NCBI GenBank assembly: GCA_041161065.1
Contig: JBEAVE010000006.1
Span: 62,001 to 126,000 of the forward strand
Source: DYRG01 sp041161065
GTDB lineage: Bacteria; Pseudomonadota; Gammaproteobacteria; Beggiatoales; Beggiatoaceae
DNA: 64,000 nucleotides
Direction: 5' to 3'
Shown here one piece after another: positions 7,330-16,461 of the stretch; positions within the stretch are counted from its first letter, which is position 1, and each line of letters opens with the position of its first letter. Under the pieces are notes generated by a model. It was given only the letters and a program-made list of their open reading frames with translations, had not been told where the DNA came from and searched no databases. The translations under genes and the position numbers were made by a program.

Positions 7330-8874
7330 ATGATGCAGCTAAATCCCTCTGAAATCAGTGAACTGATTAAGAAAAAAATTCAAGATTATGCGTTAACCAC
7401 CCAAGCGCGCAGTGAAGGCATGGTGGTCAGCGTTACCGACGGTATTGTGCGTATTCATGGGCTTGCCGATGCGTTGCAAGGCGAAATGCTAGAATTTCCC
7501 AACAATACCTTCGGCATGGCGTTGAACTTAGAACGCGATTCCGTCGGCGCAGTTATTTTAGGTCCTTACGAACACATCACGGAAGGCGACTGGGTCAGAT
7601 GTACCGGTAAAGTATTGGAAGTCCCCGTCGGTCCCGAATTATTGGGGCGCGTGGTCAATTCGTTGGGCGTGCCCATCGATGGCAAAGGTCCTGTCAATAC
7701 CAAATTATCCGCACCAATCGAAAAGGTTGCGCCCGGTGTTATTACCCGTCAATCCGTGAGTCAGCCTGTTCAAACCGGCTTGAAAGCGATTGATACCATG
7801 GTGCCAATCGGACGCGGACAACGCGAATTAATCATCGGCGACCGTCAAACCGGTAAAACCGCCCTCGCGGTCGATGCCATCATCAACCAAAAAGACACTG
7901 GCGTAAAATGTATTTACGTGGCGGTCGGTCAAAAAGCGTCTTCTATCGCCAACGTGGTGCGTAAATTAGAAGAACACGGCGCAATGGCTCACACGATTGT
8001 GGTCGCCGCTTCCGCTTCTGATCCCGCGCCAATGCAATTTATCGCGCCTTATGTGGGTTGTTCGATGGGCGAATATTTCCGCGATCGCGGCGAAGATGCG
8101 TTGATCGTTTATGATGATTTAACCAAGCAAGCATGGGCGTATCGCCAAGTTTCCTTATTATTACGTCGTCCTCCCGGTCGTGAAGCCTATCCCGGTGACG
8201 TTTTCTACTTACATTCCCGTTTGTTGGAGCGTTCCGCACGAATCAACGCAGCGCAAGTGGAAAAATTAACCAACGGCGAAGTGAAAGGTAAAACCGGTTC
8301 TTTAACCGCCTTACCCATCATCGAAACCCAAGCGGGCGACGTGTCTGCATTCGTTCCGACCAACGTCATTTCGATTACGGATGGACAAATCTTTTTAGAA
8401 ACCGATTTGTTCAACTCAGGCATTCGCCCAGCGATTAACGCGGGTTTGTCGGTTTCACGGGTCGGTGGTGCTGCACAAACCAAAATCATCAAAAAACTGG
8501 GCGGCGGTGTGCGTTTAAGTTTGGCGCAATATCGTGAATTAGCGGCGTTTGCGCAGTTTGCTTCGGATTTAGATGATACGACTCGCAAACAAATCGAACG
8601 GGGTCGTCGCGTCACTGAGTTGATGAAACAAAAACAATATTCGCCTTTAACAGTGGGTGAAATGGCGGTGTCGTTGTTTGCCGTTGATCGGGGTTATTTG
8701 GACGATGTGGACGTGAAAAAAGTGGGCGATTTCGAAGCCGCTTTACACAATCACATGCGCACGAATTATAAGGTGCTGATCCACAAAGTAAATACCTCTG
8801 GCGATTTTAACGATGAGATCGAAGCGGAGTTTAGAAAAGCTCTCGACGATTTCAAAGCCAACCATACTTGGTAA
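7330..8874 (+). CDS. atpA: ATP synthase subunit alpha
   Basis: The 514-residue product is the non-catalytic nucleotide-binding subunit of F1. Visible motifs are the Walker A GDRQTGKT (about residue 170), the PGREAYPGDVFYLHSRLLERSA block and SITDGQIFLETDLFNSGIRPA in pieces as in all alpha subunits. Two consecutive ATG codons (7330, 7333) could start it; either gives a standard N-terminus. A 70-base spacer separates it from atpH, and TTTTGAGAGA before the start holds the ribosome binding site. Confidence 0.96.
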   Translation: MMQLNPSEISELIKKKIQDYALTTQARSEGMVVSVTDGIVRIHGLADALQGEMLEFPNNTFGMALNLERDSVGAVILGPYEHITEGDWVRCTGKVLEVPVGPELLGRVVNSLGVPIDGKGPVNTKLSAPIEKVAPGVITRQSVSQPVQTGLKAIDTMVPIGRGQRELIIGDRQTGKTALAVDAIINQKDTGVKCIYVAVGQKASSIANVVRKLEEHGAMAHTIVVAASASDPAPMQFIAPYVGCSMGEYFRDRGEDALIVYDDLTKQAWAYRQVSLLLRRPPGREAYPGDVFYLHSRLLERSARINAAQVEKLTNGEVKGKTGSLTALPIIETQAGDVSAFVPTNVISITDGQIFLETDLFNSGIRPAINAGLSVSRVGGAAQTKIIKKLGGGVRLSLAQYRELAAFAQFASDLDDTTRKQIERGRRVTELMKQKQYSPLTVGEMAVSLFAVDRGYLDDVDVKKVGDFEAALHNHMRTNYKVLIHKVNTSGDFNDEIEAEFRKALDDFKANHTW

Positions 8875-8925
8875 TTCGTGAGTTCAGGGGAGCGTGGTCT
8901 TCCCTGAAACATTAGGAAAAAAGAC

Positions 8926-9786
8926 ATGGCAGGCAAAAAAGAAATCCGTACCAAGATTGCGAGCGTTAAAAATACGCAGAAAATTACCCGCGCGATGGAA
9001 ATGGTCGCCGCCAGTAAAATGCGTAAAGCCCAACAGCAAATGGAACGTTCTCGACCTTACGCCAAAAAAATTCTTCAAGTTATCGGACATTTGGGGCACG
9101 CGCGCCCAGATTACCAACACCCCTACATGATCGAACGTCCAGTGAAACGGGTCGGCATGATCGTGATTTCTTCGGATCGGGGTTTGTGCGGCGGATTGAA
9201 CACCAACCTATTCAAAACCGCGCTTCACCAACTGAAAGCCTGGAAGAAAGATAACGTTGAGTTTGATTTGTGCACGATTGGTAATAAAGCCAATATGTTC
9301 TTCAAACGGGTCGGTGGAAATTTGGTCGCCGAAGCCTCTCATTTAGGCGATGCACCCACGATTGAAGCCCTTATCGGGATCGTTCGGGTCATGTTAGATG
9401 CGTACAGCGACGGCAAAATCGACCAATTAGTGGTGGTTTATAATCGCTTCGTGAACACCATGACGCAAGAACCGCAAGTAGAAACGCTATTACCCGTCGC
9501 CCCCGTCGATGACGACAAATTGAAACATCACTGGGATTATATTTACGAACCGTCGTCGGAAGAAGTTTTAAATTATTTGTTAGTGCGTTATGTTGAATCG
9601 CGGGTTTATCAGGGCATTGTTGAAAATATTGCTTGCGAACAAGCCGCTCGAATGGTCGCGATGAAGAACGCTTCCGAAAATGCGGTGTCGTTAATTGGAG
9701 AATTGCAATTGGCTTATAACAAAGCGCGTCAAGCCTCCATTACCCAAGAATTGTCAGAAATCGTTTCTGGTGCTGCCGCCGTTTAA
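8926..9786 (+). CDS. atpG: ATP synthase subunit gamma
   Basis: The 286-residue product is the central rotor shaft of F1. The N-terminal helix motif (IASVKNTQKITRAMEMVAAS, about residues 11-30) and the C-terminal helix (YNKARQASITQELSEIVSGA) are the two halves of the conserved coiled coil that turns inside the alpha/beta ring. SDRGLCGGLNTN at about residues 78-89 is also diagnostic. Length matches the E. coli subunit (287). It sits between atpA and atpD as in all gamma-type operons. Confidence 0.95.
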   Translation: MAGKKEIRTKIASVKNTQKITRAMEMVAASKMRKAQQQMERSRPYAKKILQVIGHLGHARPDYQHPYMIERPVKRVGMIVISSDRGLCGGLNTNLFKTALHQLKAWKKDNVEFDLCTIGNKANMFFKRVGGNLVAEASHLGDAPTIEALIGIVRVMLDAYSDGKIDQLVVVYNRFVNTMTQEPQVETLLPVAPVDDDKLKHHWDYIYEPSSEEVLNYLLVRYVESRVYQGIVENIACEQAARMVAMKNASENAVSLIGELQLAYNKARQASITQELSEIVSGAAAV

Positions 9787-9816
9787 CGCAACTACTTAAA
9801 ATTACAGAGGAAATCC

Positions 9817-11193
9817 ATGAGTTCGGGCAAAATTGTACAAATCATCGGCGCGGTGGTCGACGTTGAATTCCCCCGCGACAAAATGCCAAAAGTGTATGAA
9901 GCATTAACCGTCGACGAAGCTAATCTTACCTTAGAAGTTCAACAACAACTAGGCGACGGGGTCGTGCGCACTATTGCAATGGGTAGCACCGACGGCTTAA
10001 AACGCGAATTATCCGTCGGAAGCACCGGCGCACCCATTAGCGTTCCCGTCGGCAAAAAAACCCTCGGGCGCATTATGGACGTGCTTGGCAATCCCGTCGA
10101 CGAACAAGGTCCCGTCGGCGAAGAATCCCGTTCACCCATTCACCGCAAAGCCCCAAGATACGAAGACTTAGCCGCTGCGAATGAATTGTTAGAAACCGGC
10201 ATTAAAGTCATCGACTTAATTTGTCCTTTCGCAAAAGGCGGTAAAGTCGGTTTGTTCGGTGGTGCGGGTGTAGGCAAAACCGTTAACATGATGGAATTAA
10301 TCCGCAACATCGCCATCGAACACAGCGGTTATTCGGTGTTTGCGGGGGTTGGCGAACGGACGCGCGAAGGTAACGATTTCTACCACGAAATGAAAGAATC
10401 CAACGTGTTAGACAAAGTTGCGCTCGTTTATGGTCAGATGAACGAACCTCCCGGCAACCGTTTGCGTGTTGCGCTTTCTGGTTTGACAATGGCGGAATTC
10501 TTCCGTGACGAAGGACGCGATGTTTTATTGTTCATCGACAACATTTATCGTTACACGTTGGCGGGCACGGAAGTTTCTGCGTTGTTAGGTCGTATGCCGT
10601 CTGCGGTGGGTTATCAACCGACGCTCGCCGAAGAAATGGGTGTTTTACAAGAACGCATTACGTCGACGAAAACAGGTTCAATCACCTCAATTCAAGCGGT
10701 GTATGTGCCTGCGGACGACTTAACTGACCCATCACCTGCGACGACCTTTGCTCACTTAGACGCGACCGTCGTATTATCACGTCAAGTTGCTGAGTTAGGG
10801 ATTTATCCAGCGGTTGATCCGTTAGATTCGACCAGTCGCCAGCTCGATCCGTTAGTGGTTGGTCAAGAACATTACGAAATTGCCCGCGCGGTTCAAGGGA
10901 TTTTGCAACGCTATAAAGAACTTAAAGACATTATTGCGATTTTGGGTATGGACGAATTGTCAGAAGAAGACAAACTCCTTGTTCAACGCGCGCGTAAAGT
11001 CCAACGTTTCTTGTCGCAACCGTTCTTCGTGGCGGAAGTGTTCACGGGTTCTTCTGGTAAATATGTGCCGTTAAAAGAGACCATCAAAGGTTTCAAAGGC
11101 ATCGTCAGCGGCGAATACGATCACTTGCCAGAACAAGCCTTTTACATGGTTGGCACGATTGAAGAAGCGGTCGAAAAAGCCAAGAAACTTTAA
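9817..11193 (+). CDS. atpD: ATP synthase subunit beta
   Basis: The 458-residue product is the catalytic F1 subunit. It has the Walker A GGAGVGKT (about residues 149-156), the GERTREGNDFYHEM segment with the catalytic glutamate, the LLFIDNIYRYTLAG Walker B region and ALLGRMPSAVGYQPTLAEE. It is nearly identical in layout to the E. coli protein and shares its C-terminal EEAVEKAKKL. AGAGGA before ATG 9817 is the ribosome binding site. Confidence 0.97.
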   Translation: MSSGKIVQIIGAVVDVEFPRDKMPKVYEALTVDEANLTLEVQQQLGDGVVRTIAMGSTDGLKRELSVGSTGAPISVPVGKKTLGRIMDVLGNPVDEQGPVGEESRSPIHRKAPRYEDLAAANELLETGIKVIDLICPFAKGGKVGLFGGAGVGKTVNMMELIRNIAIEHSGYSVFAGVGERTREGNDFYHEMKESNVLDKVALVYGQMNEPPGNRLRVALSGLTMAEFFRDEGRDVLLFIDNIYRYTLAGTEVSALLGRMPSAVGYQPTLAEEMGVLQERITSTKTGSITSIQAVYVPADDLTDPSPATTFAHLDATVVLSRQVAELGIYPAVDPLDSTSRQLDPLVVGQEHYEIARAVQGILQRYKELKDIIAILGMDELSEEDKLLVQRARKVQRFLSQPFFVAEVFTGSSGKYVPLKETIKGFKGIVSGEYDHLPEQAFYMVGTIEEAVEKAKKL

Positions 11194-11262
11194 TCCACTT
11201 TTTCTTTCTCGTTCCTATGCGTTTTCGGGTAGGAACTGAAAGAAGTTGAAACAGGTGAAAAT

Positions 11263-11685
11263 ATGGCAATGACCATTCATGTTGATATTGTAAGTGCGCA
11301 AGAATCCATCTATTCAGGATTGGCAGAATTGGTTTCTGCGCCGGCAATTATGGGTGAAGTGGGGATTACGCCGCGCCACGCCCCGTTGCTCACATTTTTA
11401 AGACCCGGCGAAGTGCGCATTAAAACCGACACGAACCGCGAAGAGTTTTTTTTCATTTCGGGCGGCGTGTTAGAAGTTCAACCGCATTTAGTGACGGTGT
11501 TGGCGGATACCGCGTTGCGCGCCAAAGACTTAGATGAAGCCAAAGCCCTCGAAGCCAAAGAACGTGCCGAGAAACTTTTAGCGGACAAAAAAGGCGATTT
11601 TGATTACGCCAAAGCCCAAGCCGAACTTATCGAAGCCATGGCACAAATCCAAGCGATTCAAAAACTTCGCAAAATCAAAAAATAA
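11263..11685 (+). CDS. atpC: ATP synthase subunit epsilon
   Basis: The 140-residue product has the N-terminal beta-sandwich (IYSGLAELVSAPAIMGEVGITPRHAPLL in its key blocks GEVGI and PRHAPLL) and a C-terminal helical hairpin rich in Ala, Glu and Lys, the part that can inhibit ATP hydrolysis in bacterial epsilon subunits. It is last in the operon and is followed 21 bases later by a strong hairpin terminator. Confidence 0.94.
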   Translation: MAMTIHVDIVSAQESIYSGLAELVSAPAIMGEVGITPRHAPLLTFLRPGEVRIKTDTNREEFFFISGGVLEVQPHLVTVLADTALRAKDLDEAKALEAKERAEKLLADKKGDFDYAKAQAELIEAMAQIQAIQKLRKIKK

Positions 11686-11706
11686 TATATCTCCTAAAAA
11701 ACCTTC

Positions 11707-11741
11707 AAACTAAAACGTCTCTCTGATGTTTTAGTTTTTTT
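11707..11741 (+). terminator. Terminator of the atp operon
   Basis: AAACTAAAAC (11707-11716) pairs with GTTTTAGTTT (11728-11737), a perfect 10-bp stem with an 11-nt loop, and the T-run extends to 11741. A-rich sequence on the other side means it may also stop readthrough from ntrC on the minus strand. Confidence 0.8.
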
Positions 11742-11848
11742 ATGCCATCGTAAAAAGTGGAACAGTGACCAAATTAAATGTTAATTAAATCTATAGTTTG
11801 CTGAAAATAAACACAAAATAGACAAAAAACCATCGCTTTTTCTGATTT

Positions 11849-13270
11849 TTAAGCAGTTTCTTCAGATTCCACTTCCATGCCTAACTCTTTGATTTTGCGG
11901 GTGACGGTATTTCTTCCCCAACCCAATAGTTTTGCGGCTTCTTGTCGCCGTCCTCCCGTAAATTGTAATGCCGTATCAATGAGTATTTTCTCAAAACGTG
12001 GGGCGGCTTCGTTTAATAAATCTTTACAACCGGAATGCAAGCGTTGTTCTGCCCAACGTCGTAAAAGTTGTTCCCAATCGTGGGTTTCTGAGGAAGAAGA
12101 TTTTGAGCGTAATTCTGGAGGAAGATCATCGGGTAAAATATCCTGACCCGAAGCCATCACCGTTAGCCATCGACAAGTGTTTTGTAATTGCCGAACATTA
12201 CCCGCCCAATCTAATTGACTTAAATAACGTTCTGTTTCGGGTTGAAGTTTTTTCATTTCTACGTCGAGTTCTTTTGCCGCAGAGTGAAGAAAATGCTTTG
12301 CTAATAAAGGAATATCTTCACGTCTTTTTCTCAACGGTGGCAAATGAATTCTAATCACGTTCAAACGATGATACAAATCCTCACGAAACTTGCCTTCTTT
12401 AACTCGTTGCTCTAAATCTTGATGAGTGGCGGCAATGATTCTGACATCGACTTTCAAAGGCGTATGACCACCCACACGAAAGAACGTTCCGTCCGCTAAA
12501 ACTCTTAACAAACGGGTTTGTAATTCGGCGGGCATATCACCAATTTCATCTAAAAACAACGTCCCCGAATCGGCTTGTTCGAAACGCCCACGACGTTGTT
12601 GCAATGCGCCGGTAAATGCGCCGCGTTCGTGCCCAAACAGTTCAGATTCAAGGAGTTCGCGGGGAATTGCCGCCGTATTCAACGCAATAAATGGATTTTG
12701 GGCGCGCGGGCTGTGTCGATGCAGGGCTTGCGCGACTAATTCTTTGCCAGTCCCCGATTCGCCGGTGATTAATACCGTGATATTTGAACGACTTAACCGC
12801 CCAATTGCTCGAAACACTTCCTGCATTGCGGGCGCAGACCCAATAATTTCGCCGCTTTGTTGAATGGCTAACGCACTCGGGTCAGTTTCCTGCTGTTTGC
12901 GGCGATTGACCGCGCGTTGCACCAAATCCACCGCCTCATCGACATCAAAAGGTTTGGGCAAATACTCAAACGCCCCGCCCTGATACGACGCGACCGCCGA
13001 CTCCAAATCCGAATACGCGGTCATCACAATCACCGGCACTTGCGGATAATGGTCGTTTAGGTGGCTCAAAAGGCTCAATCCGTCCATGCCCGGCATTCGA
13101 ATATCCGTAATCACCGCATCGGGCGCGGGTTTTGCCGAACGCTGAACCGCCAAATCGGCGCGCTCAAACACCGTCACATCGATGCCCGCTTGCGTGAGGG
13201 CTTTTTCCAACACCCATCGAATCGCCCGATCATCATCAATTACCCACACATGGTTCTTTTTCATTTTCAT
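11849..13270 (-). CDS. ntrC: NtrC nitrogen regulation response regulator
   Basis: The 473-residue product is a sigma-54 activator. Domains in order: receiver (about 6-120) with the acidic pocket IDDD and phospho-acceptor Asp56 in TDIRMPGMDG; AAA+ domain (about 140-380) with Walker A GESGTGKE, the sigma-54 contact loop GAFTGA and GTLFLDEIGDM; and a C-terminal Fis-type helix-turn-helix (about 430-465, LLGWGRNTVTRKIKELGM) diagnostic of the true NtrC. It should be phosphorylated by NtrB (16462-17529) and drive glutamine synthetase and nitrogen-scavenging genes. It is separated from ntrB by a 3.1-kb restriction-modification gene, which is abnormal because the pair is normally adjacent. Confidence 0.95.
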   Translation of the reverse strand: MKMKKNHVWVIDDDRAIRWVLEKALTQAGIDVTVFERADLAVQRSAKPAPDAVITDIRMPGMDGLSLLSHLNDHYPQVPVIVMTAYSDLESAVASYQGGAFEYLPKPFDVDEAVDLVQRAVNRRKQQETDPSALAIQQSGEIIGSAPAMQEVFRAIGRLSRSNITVLITGESGTGKELVAQALHRHSPRAQNPFIALNTAAIPRELLESELFGHERGAFTGALQQRRGRFEQADSGTLFLDEIGDMPAELQTRLLRVLADGTFFRVGGHTPLKVDVRIIAATHQDLEQRVKEGKFREDLYHRLNVIRIHLPPLRKRREDIPLLAKHFLHSAAKELDVEMKKLQPETERYLSQLDWAGNVRQLQNTCRWLTVMASGQDILPDDLPPELRSKSSSSETHDWEQLLRRWAEQRLHSGCKDLLNEAAPRFEKILIDTALQFTGGRRQEAAKLLGWGRNTVTRKIKELGMEVESEETA

Positions 13271-13275
13271 TCAAC

Positions 13276-13404
13276 CTAATGTTCTATATTTAAGTCGGGA
13301 ATCCTAGCCATTTCTTTGACGTTATTGGTAACAAGAATATAACGTTCTATTAAAACATGCTCAGCAATCCACAAATCATTTGTACCAATCGGTTTTCCTT
13401 TTAT
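13276..13404 (-). pseudogene. VapC-like PIN-domain toxin, C-terminal remnant
   Basis: Reading the minus strand from about 13404 to the TAG at 13276 gives a 42-codon tail with KPIGTNDLWIAEHVL, then LVTNNVKEMARIPDLNIEH. This matches the C-terminus of VapC-type PIN ribonucleases (PIGxNDLxIA, then LVTNNxxEFxRVPxLxxENW), including the Asp of NDLWIA and the Asn-Asn pair. Nothing of the N-terminal half, no start codon and no vapB antitoxin are present; upstream the frame runs into the end of the restriction-modification gene and stops. It appears to be debris of a mobile toxin-antitoxin locus left at the edge of the inserted segment. Confidence 0.7.
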
Positions 13405-16400
13405 TGAATAGGAAAATCGCTAATCGTTTCATCGATTTTTTTCATAAGTTGTTGGGTTTTTGTTATCGCTGCTAAAATATACAAATAATGCGCGCAATCT
13501 TCATAACTTAAAATAAGATTTTTACGATCTTTTAACCATTTTTGACACACTTGATAACCTCCAATATGAAATCCCCAAATATCTAGTTTTACATTATCAA
13601 AATACTGGGTTTTGTTGATATAAACTTTGTCATTTTTGTATTCCACTTTCTCGACAATATTATTTCCTTCAATTGGGAAATTATGTTCATAATCCAGATC
13701 GGTTTGCATTAAATGTAAATTTACCAGTTGTTCTCCAAAAATAGCTAATTGTTGAAATAAATTTTTATCATTCGTTAAAGGCAAACGTGGAAAATCCATT
13801 TTGAGAAACTCTGCATATCTTTTTCTATACATTGGGCTATGAAATATCGCATACATATAATGAAAGACATCTAACGCGCTAATTGTTTGTTTGAAATCAC
13901 CTTTATTTTCAGAAATAAATTGTAACTTTAATTTAGTTTCTAATTCCACAATAAACTCAGGCGAAAAATTAGGTTTTCTCGGTAATTCTTTATGATGTCC
14001 ATTACCGCTCCCATTTCCATTCACAAAATGATCTTTCTCTGAAGACGAAAGATAAAGTGGAAAGAAATTATTACCGCCACGTCTAAATAAATTAAGTTCT
14101 GTCATTATGTTTGAACAGAAGATTATATCCCATTCATTAGAACCAACAACTTGACCTGCTCGTCTAACAGCTAATCCTAAGTTACTTTCTTGCAATATAT
14201 GTTGCATAACTTCATATCGCGGTCTCGTTACAACTTGCCCATCATAAATAATGTAATTTATATCAAATGGGCGATAAAGAATTGGTTTAATAACATCTTC
14301 TTTTAGATTATGTTTTTTAGCCAATTTTTTAGCTATTTGGTAATCAGATGTAATGGTTTCTTTATCTTGTCCAGTTACAATTCCAACCGAATTAATCGGC
14401 ATCATATCGGTAACTTTCCAACCTTTTTCATATTCACTTAACAAATCAATATTTTGAGGAACAAATAAATAAAATGGCGATTGTGGTTTCAAAATTGTCC
14501 AATCAGTTGTTTTCAAATCGTTTGCAGATAACCACTGATATTTTGTTTTACGTTCACCATACAAATGCGCATGATAAACGGTCGCAATTTTGTTTTTTCT
14601 TTGTTGATGCTTAATAAAAATGCCAACCGCTACACCTTGTTGAATATCAAAAACATTTTTATCGTTTGAACCATCGGGAGATTGTTCTTTTTTCTTTGAA
14701 TTTCCATGCAAATCTAAAATGTAAATTTCATCAAAATCTTCCATCAATGATTGACGCATTCCTCTAAAAGTTGGATTATCCAAATAACCATGATTTGTTA
14801 CAAATCCTAAAACGCCATAACCTGTTTGTTGAATGCGCCAATGCGCAAAGCGAATAAATTTCACATAATCGTCATTTAACCATTTGGGATTTCTTTCATT
14901 CAAAGATTGACCATCGACCATAAAATAATTGGCTTGATTTCCTATCCCACGCAATAAATCAGAAATCCATTCACCCGTATTTGCAGAATGTCCAGAATAA
15001 GGCGGATTTCCTAAAATAACCATTACAGGAGATTCTGCTTTAACAAAACTTGCTGCATTTGCTTCGTTTGATAGCCATTTTGCTAACAAAGTTTCTTCAT
15101 TTTCATGCGGTTTATCTAAGGTATTAGTTAAGAAAATATTTAATCGTTCATTGCTCTTAAAATCATAACCATATTCTTTTAATTGCAAACCTAATTTCAT
15201 ATGCGCAACGGTATAAGCCGCCATCAATAATTCAAAACCATGCAGTCGTGGTAATAAATGCTTTGAAACATAATCCGACCACATTCCTTTATTATTTTTG
15301 AATTGCTCAAATATTTTTGCAATGACTGAATAAAGAAAAGTACCTGTTCCCGTTGCTGGATCGAGGATTTGAACTCGATGGGTTTTATCATCAATTTTTG
15401 AACTATCTGCTAAACCTTTTTTCAAATTAAATTTTTCTTTCAAAATCAAATCAACTGATCGCACAATATATGAAACAACGGGTTCTGGCGTGTAATAAAC
15501 ACCACGTATTTCTCGTAATTTAGGATTGTATTGGGCAAGAAATGTTTCGTAGAAATGAACCACGGGGTCTTCTTGGCGCGTTTGTTTGCCAAAATCGGCT
15601 AAAATTGCTCCAATATCTGCACGATTCAAAACGGCAACCAAATGCTCAACCATCCACACCAATCGTTCATCTAAATCAATTCCCGCGATTTGATTAAATA
15701 AGTTTCTCAAAAAAGGGTTGGTTTTTGGCAAATAAAATCCTGCATGAATTCGAGAAAAAGGTTGATTGAGTTCTGCACTACATTTTGCTGCAAATAATCC
15801 ATAACAAATGGTTTGAGCAACCATATCGCTAAATTGTTCAATGGTCAGCGTATCAATTAAAACAATTCTAAAACTATCTAATTGGCTGTGTATATTGCCA
15901 CGATTATCTTCATTTTGATAAGCCAATTCAATAGAACGTTTGATTTCATTAGCAATATGTGCCATTTTAGCGGCAAGTTCTTCGGGTGTGCGTAAGGTTA
16001 AAATTTTTGATTCAACAAAAGATTTGATTAAATTTTCAAAACGATTAAATTGATCTTTATTTATGGATAATTTCTTATTTTTAGAATCCCATGTTCCTAA
16101 CACAACCGTCATTTCAAGTTGTTTGTTTTTTTCTATAAACCAGCGAAATTCCAAATAATCGGTTAAAATCAAATTATTTAAGGCGGGTAAATAACGTTGG
16201 ATTTGTTCTGATTGCTCAGTTTTATCTAAATCAATTCCAATATCTTTTGCTTCAAGATGACCAATCGGTTCTTCCCCTTTCGCGATTTCAAAATCGGGCG
16301 ATCCACATTGAATTCGACGCGGTTCATTTGTAATGCGATAATCGGGTAAAAAGGCTTTCAAAAGCGCAAACAACGCGGGGCGATGCGTATGTTCAGTAGC

Positions 16401-16460
16401 ATTTCCAATTTGTAAATCATGTTCTATTTGATTTAAATAAGTTTCTATGGCGTTTAACAT
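13401..16460 (-). CDS. Type IIG restriction-modification enzyme (N6-adenine methyltransferase/nuclease)
   Basis: The 1019-residue product combines cleavage and methylation in one chain. Near the N-terminus is a PD-(D/E)xK-like nuclease site (PDFEI, then GHLEAKD; about Asp57, Glu70, Lys72). The gamma-class methyltransferase follows: motif X YYTPEPVVSYIV (about 323), motif I ILDPATGTGTF (about 367) and motif IV LGNPPYSG (about 485). The remaining 500 residues would hold the target-recognition domain. The frame stays open 24 codons upstream, but ATG 16460 directly follows the ntrB stop (16462) and starts the natural N-terminus. The gene is much more A+T-rich than ntrB and ntrC on either side, a sign of transfer. 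The recognition sequence cannot be predicted. Confidence 0.88.
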   Translation of the reverse strand: MLNAIETYLNQIEHDLQIGNATEHTHRPALFALLKAFLPDYRITNEPRRIQCGSPDFEIAKGEEPIGHLEAKDIGIDLDKTEQSEQIQRYLPALNNLILTDYLEFRWFIEKNKQLEMTVVLGTWDSKNKKLSINKDQFNRFENLIKSFVESKILTLRTPEELAAKMAHIANEIKRSIELAYQNEDNRGNIHSQLDSFRIVLIDTLTIEQFSDMVAQTICYGLFAAKCSAELNQPFSRIHAGFYLPKTNPFLRNLFNQIAGIDLDERLVWMVEHLVAVLNRADIGAILADFGKQTRQEDPVVHFYETFLAQYNPKLREIRGVYYTPEPVVSYIVRSVDLILKEKFNLKKGLADSSKIDDKTHRVQILDPATGTGTFLYSVIAKIFEQFKNNKGMWSDYVSKHLLPRLHGFELLMAAYTVAHMKLGLQLKEYGYDFKSNERLNIFLTNTLDKPHENEETLLAKWLSNEANAASFVKAESPVMVILGNPPYSGHSANTGEWISDLLRGIGNQANYFMVDGQSLNERNPKWLNDDYVKFIRFAHWRIQQTGYGVLGFVTNHGYLDNPTFRGMRQSLMEDFDEIYILDLHGNSKKKEQSPDGSNDKNVFDIQQGVAVGIFIKHQQRKNKIATVYHAHLYGERKTKYQWLSANDLKTTDWTILKPQSPFYLFVPQNIDLLSEYEKGWKVTDMMPINSVGIVTGQDKETITSDYQIAKKLAKKHNLKEDVIKPILYRPFDINYIIYDGQVVTRPRYEVMQHILQESNLGLAVRRAGQVVGSNEWDIIFCSNIMTELNLFRRGGNNFFPLYLSSSEKDHFVNGNGSGNGHHKELPRKPNFSPEFIVELETKLKLQFISENKGDFKQTISALDVFHYMYAIFHSPMYRKRYAEFLKMDFPRLPLTNDKNLFQQLAIFGEQLVNLHLMQTDLDYEHNFPIEGNNIVEKVEYKNDKVYINKTQYFDNVKLDIWGFHIGGYQVCQKWLKDRKNLILSYEDCAHYLYILAAITKTQQLMKKIDETISDFPIQ

Positions 16461-16461
16461 A

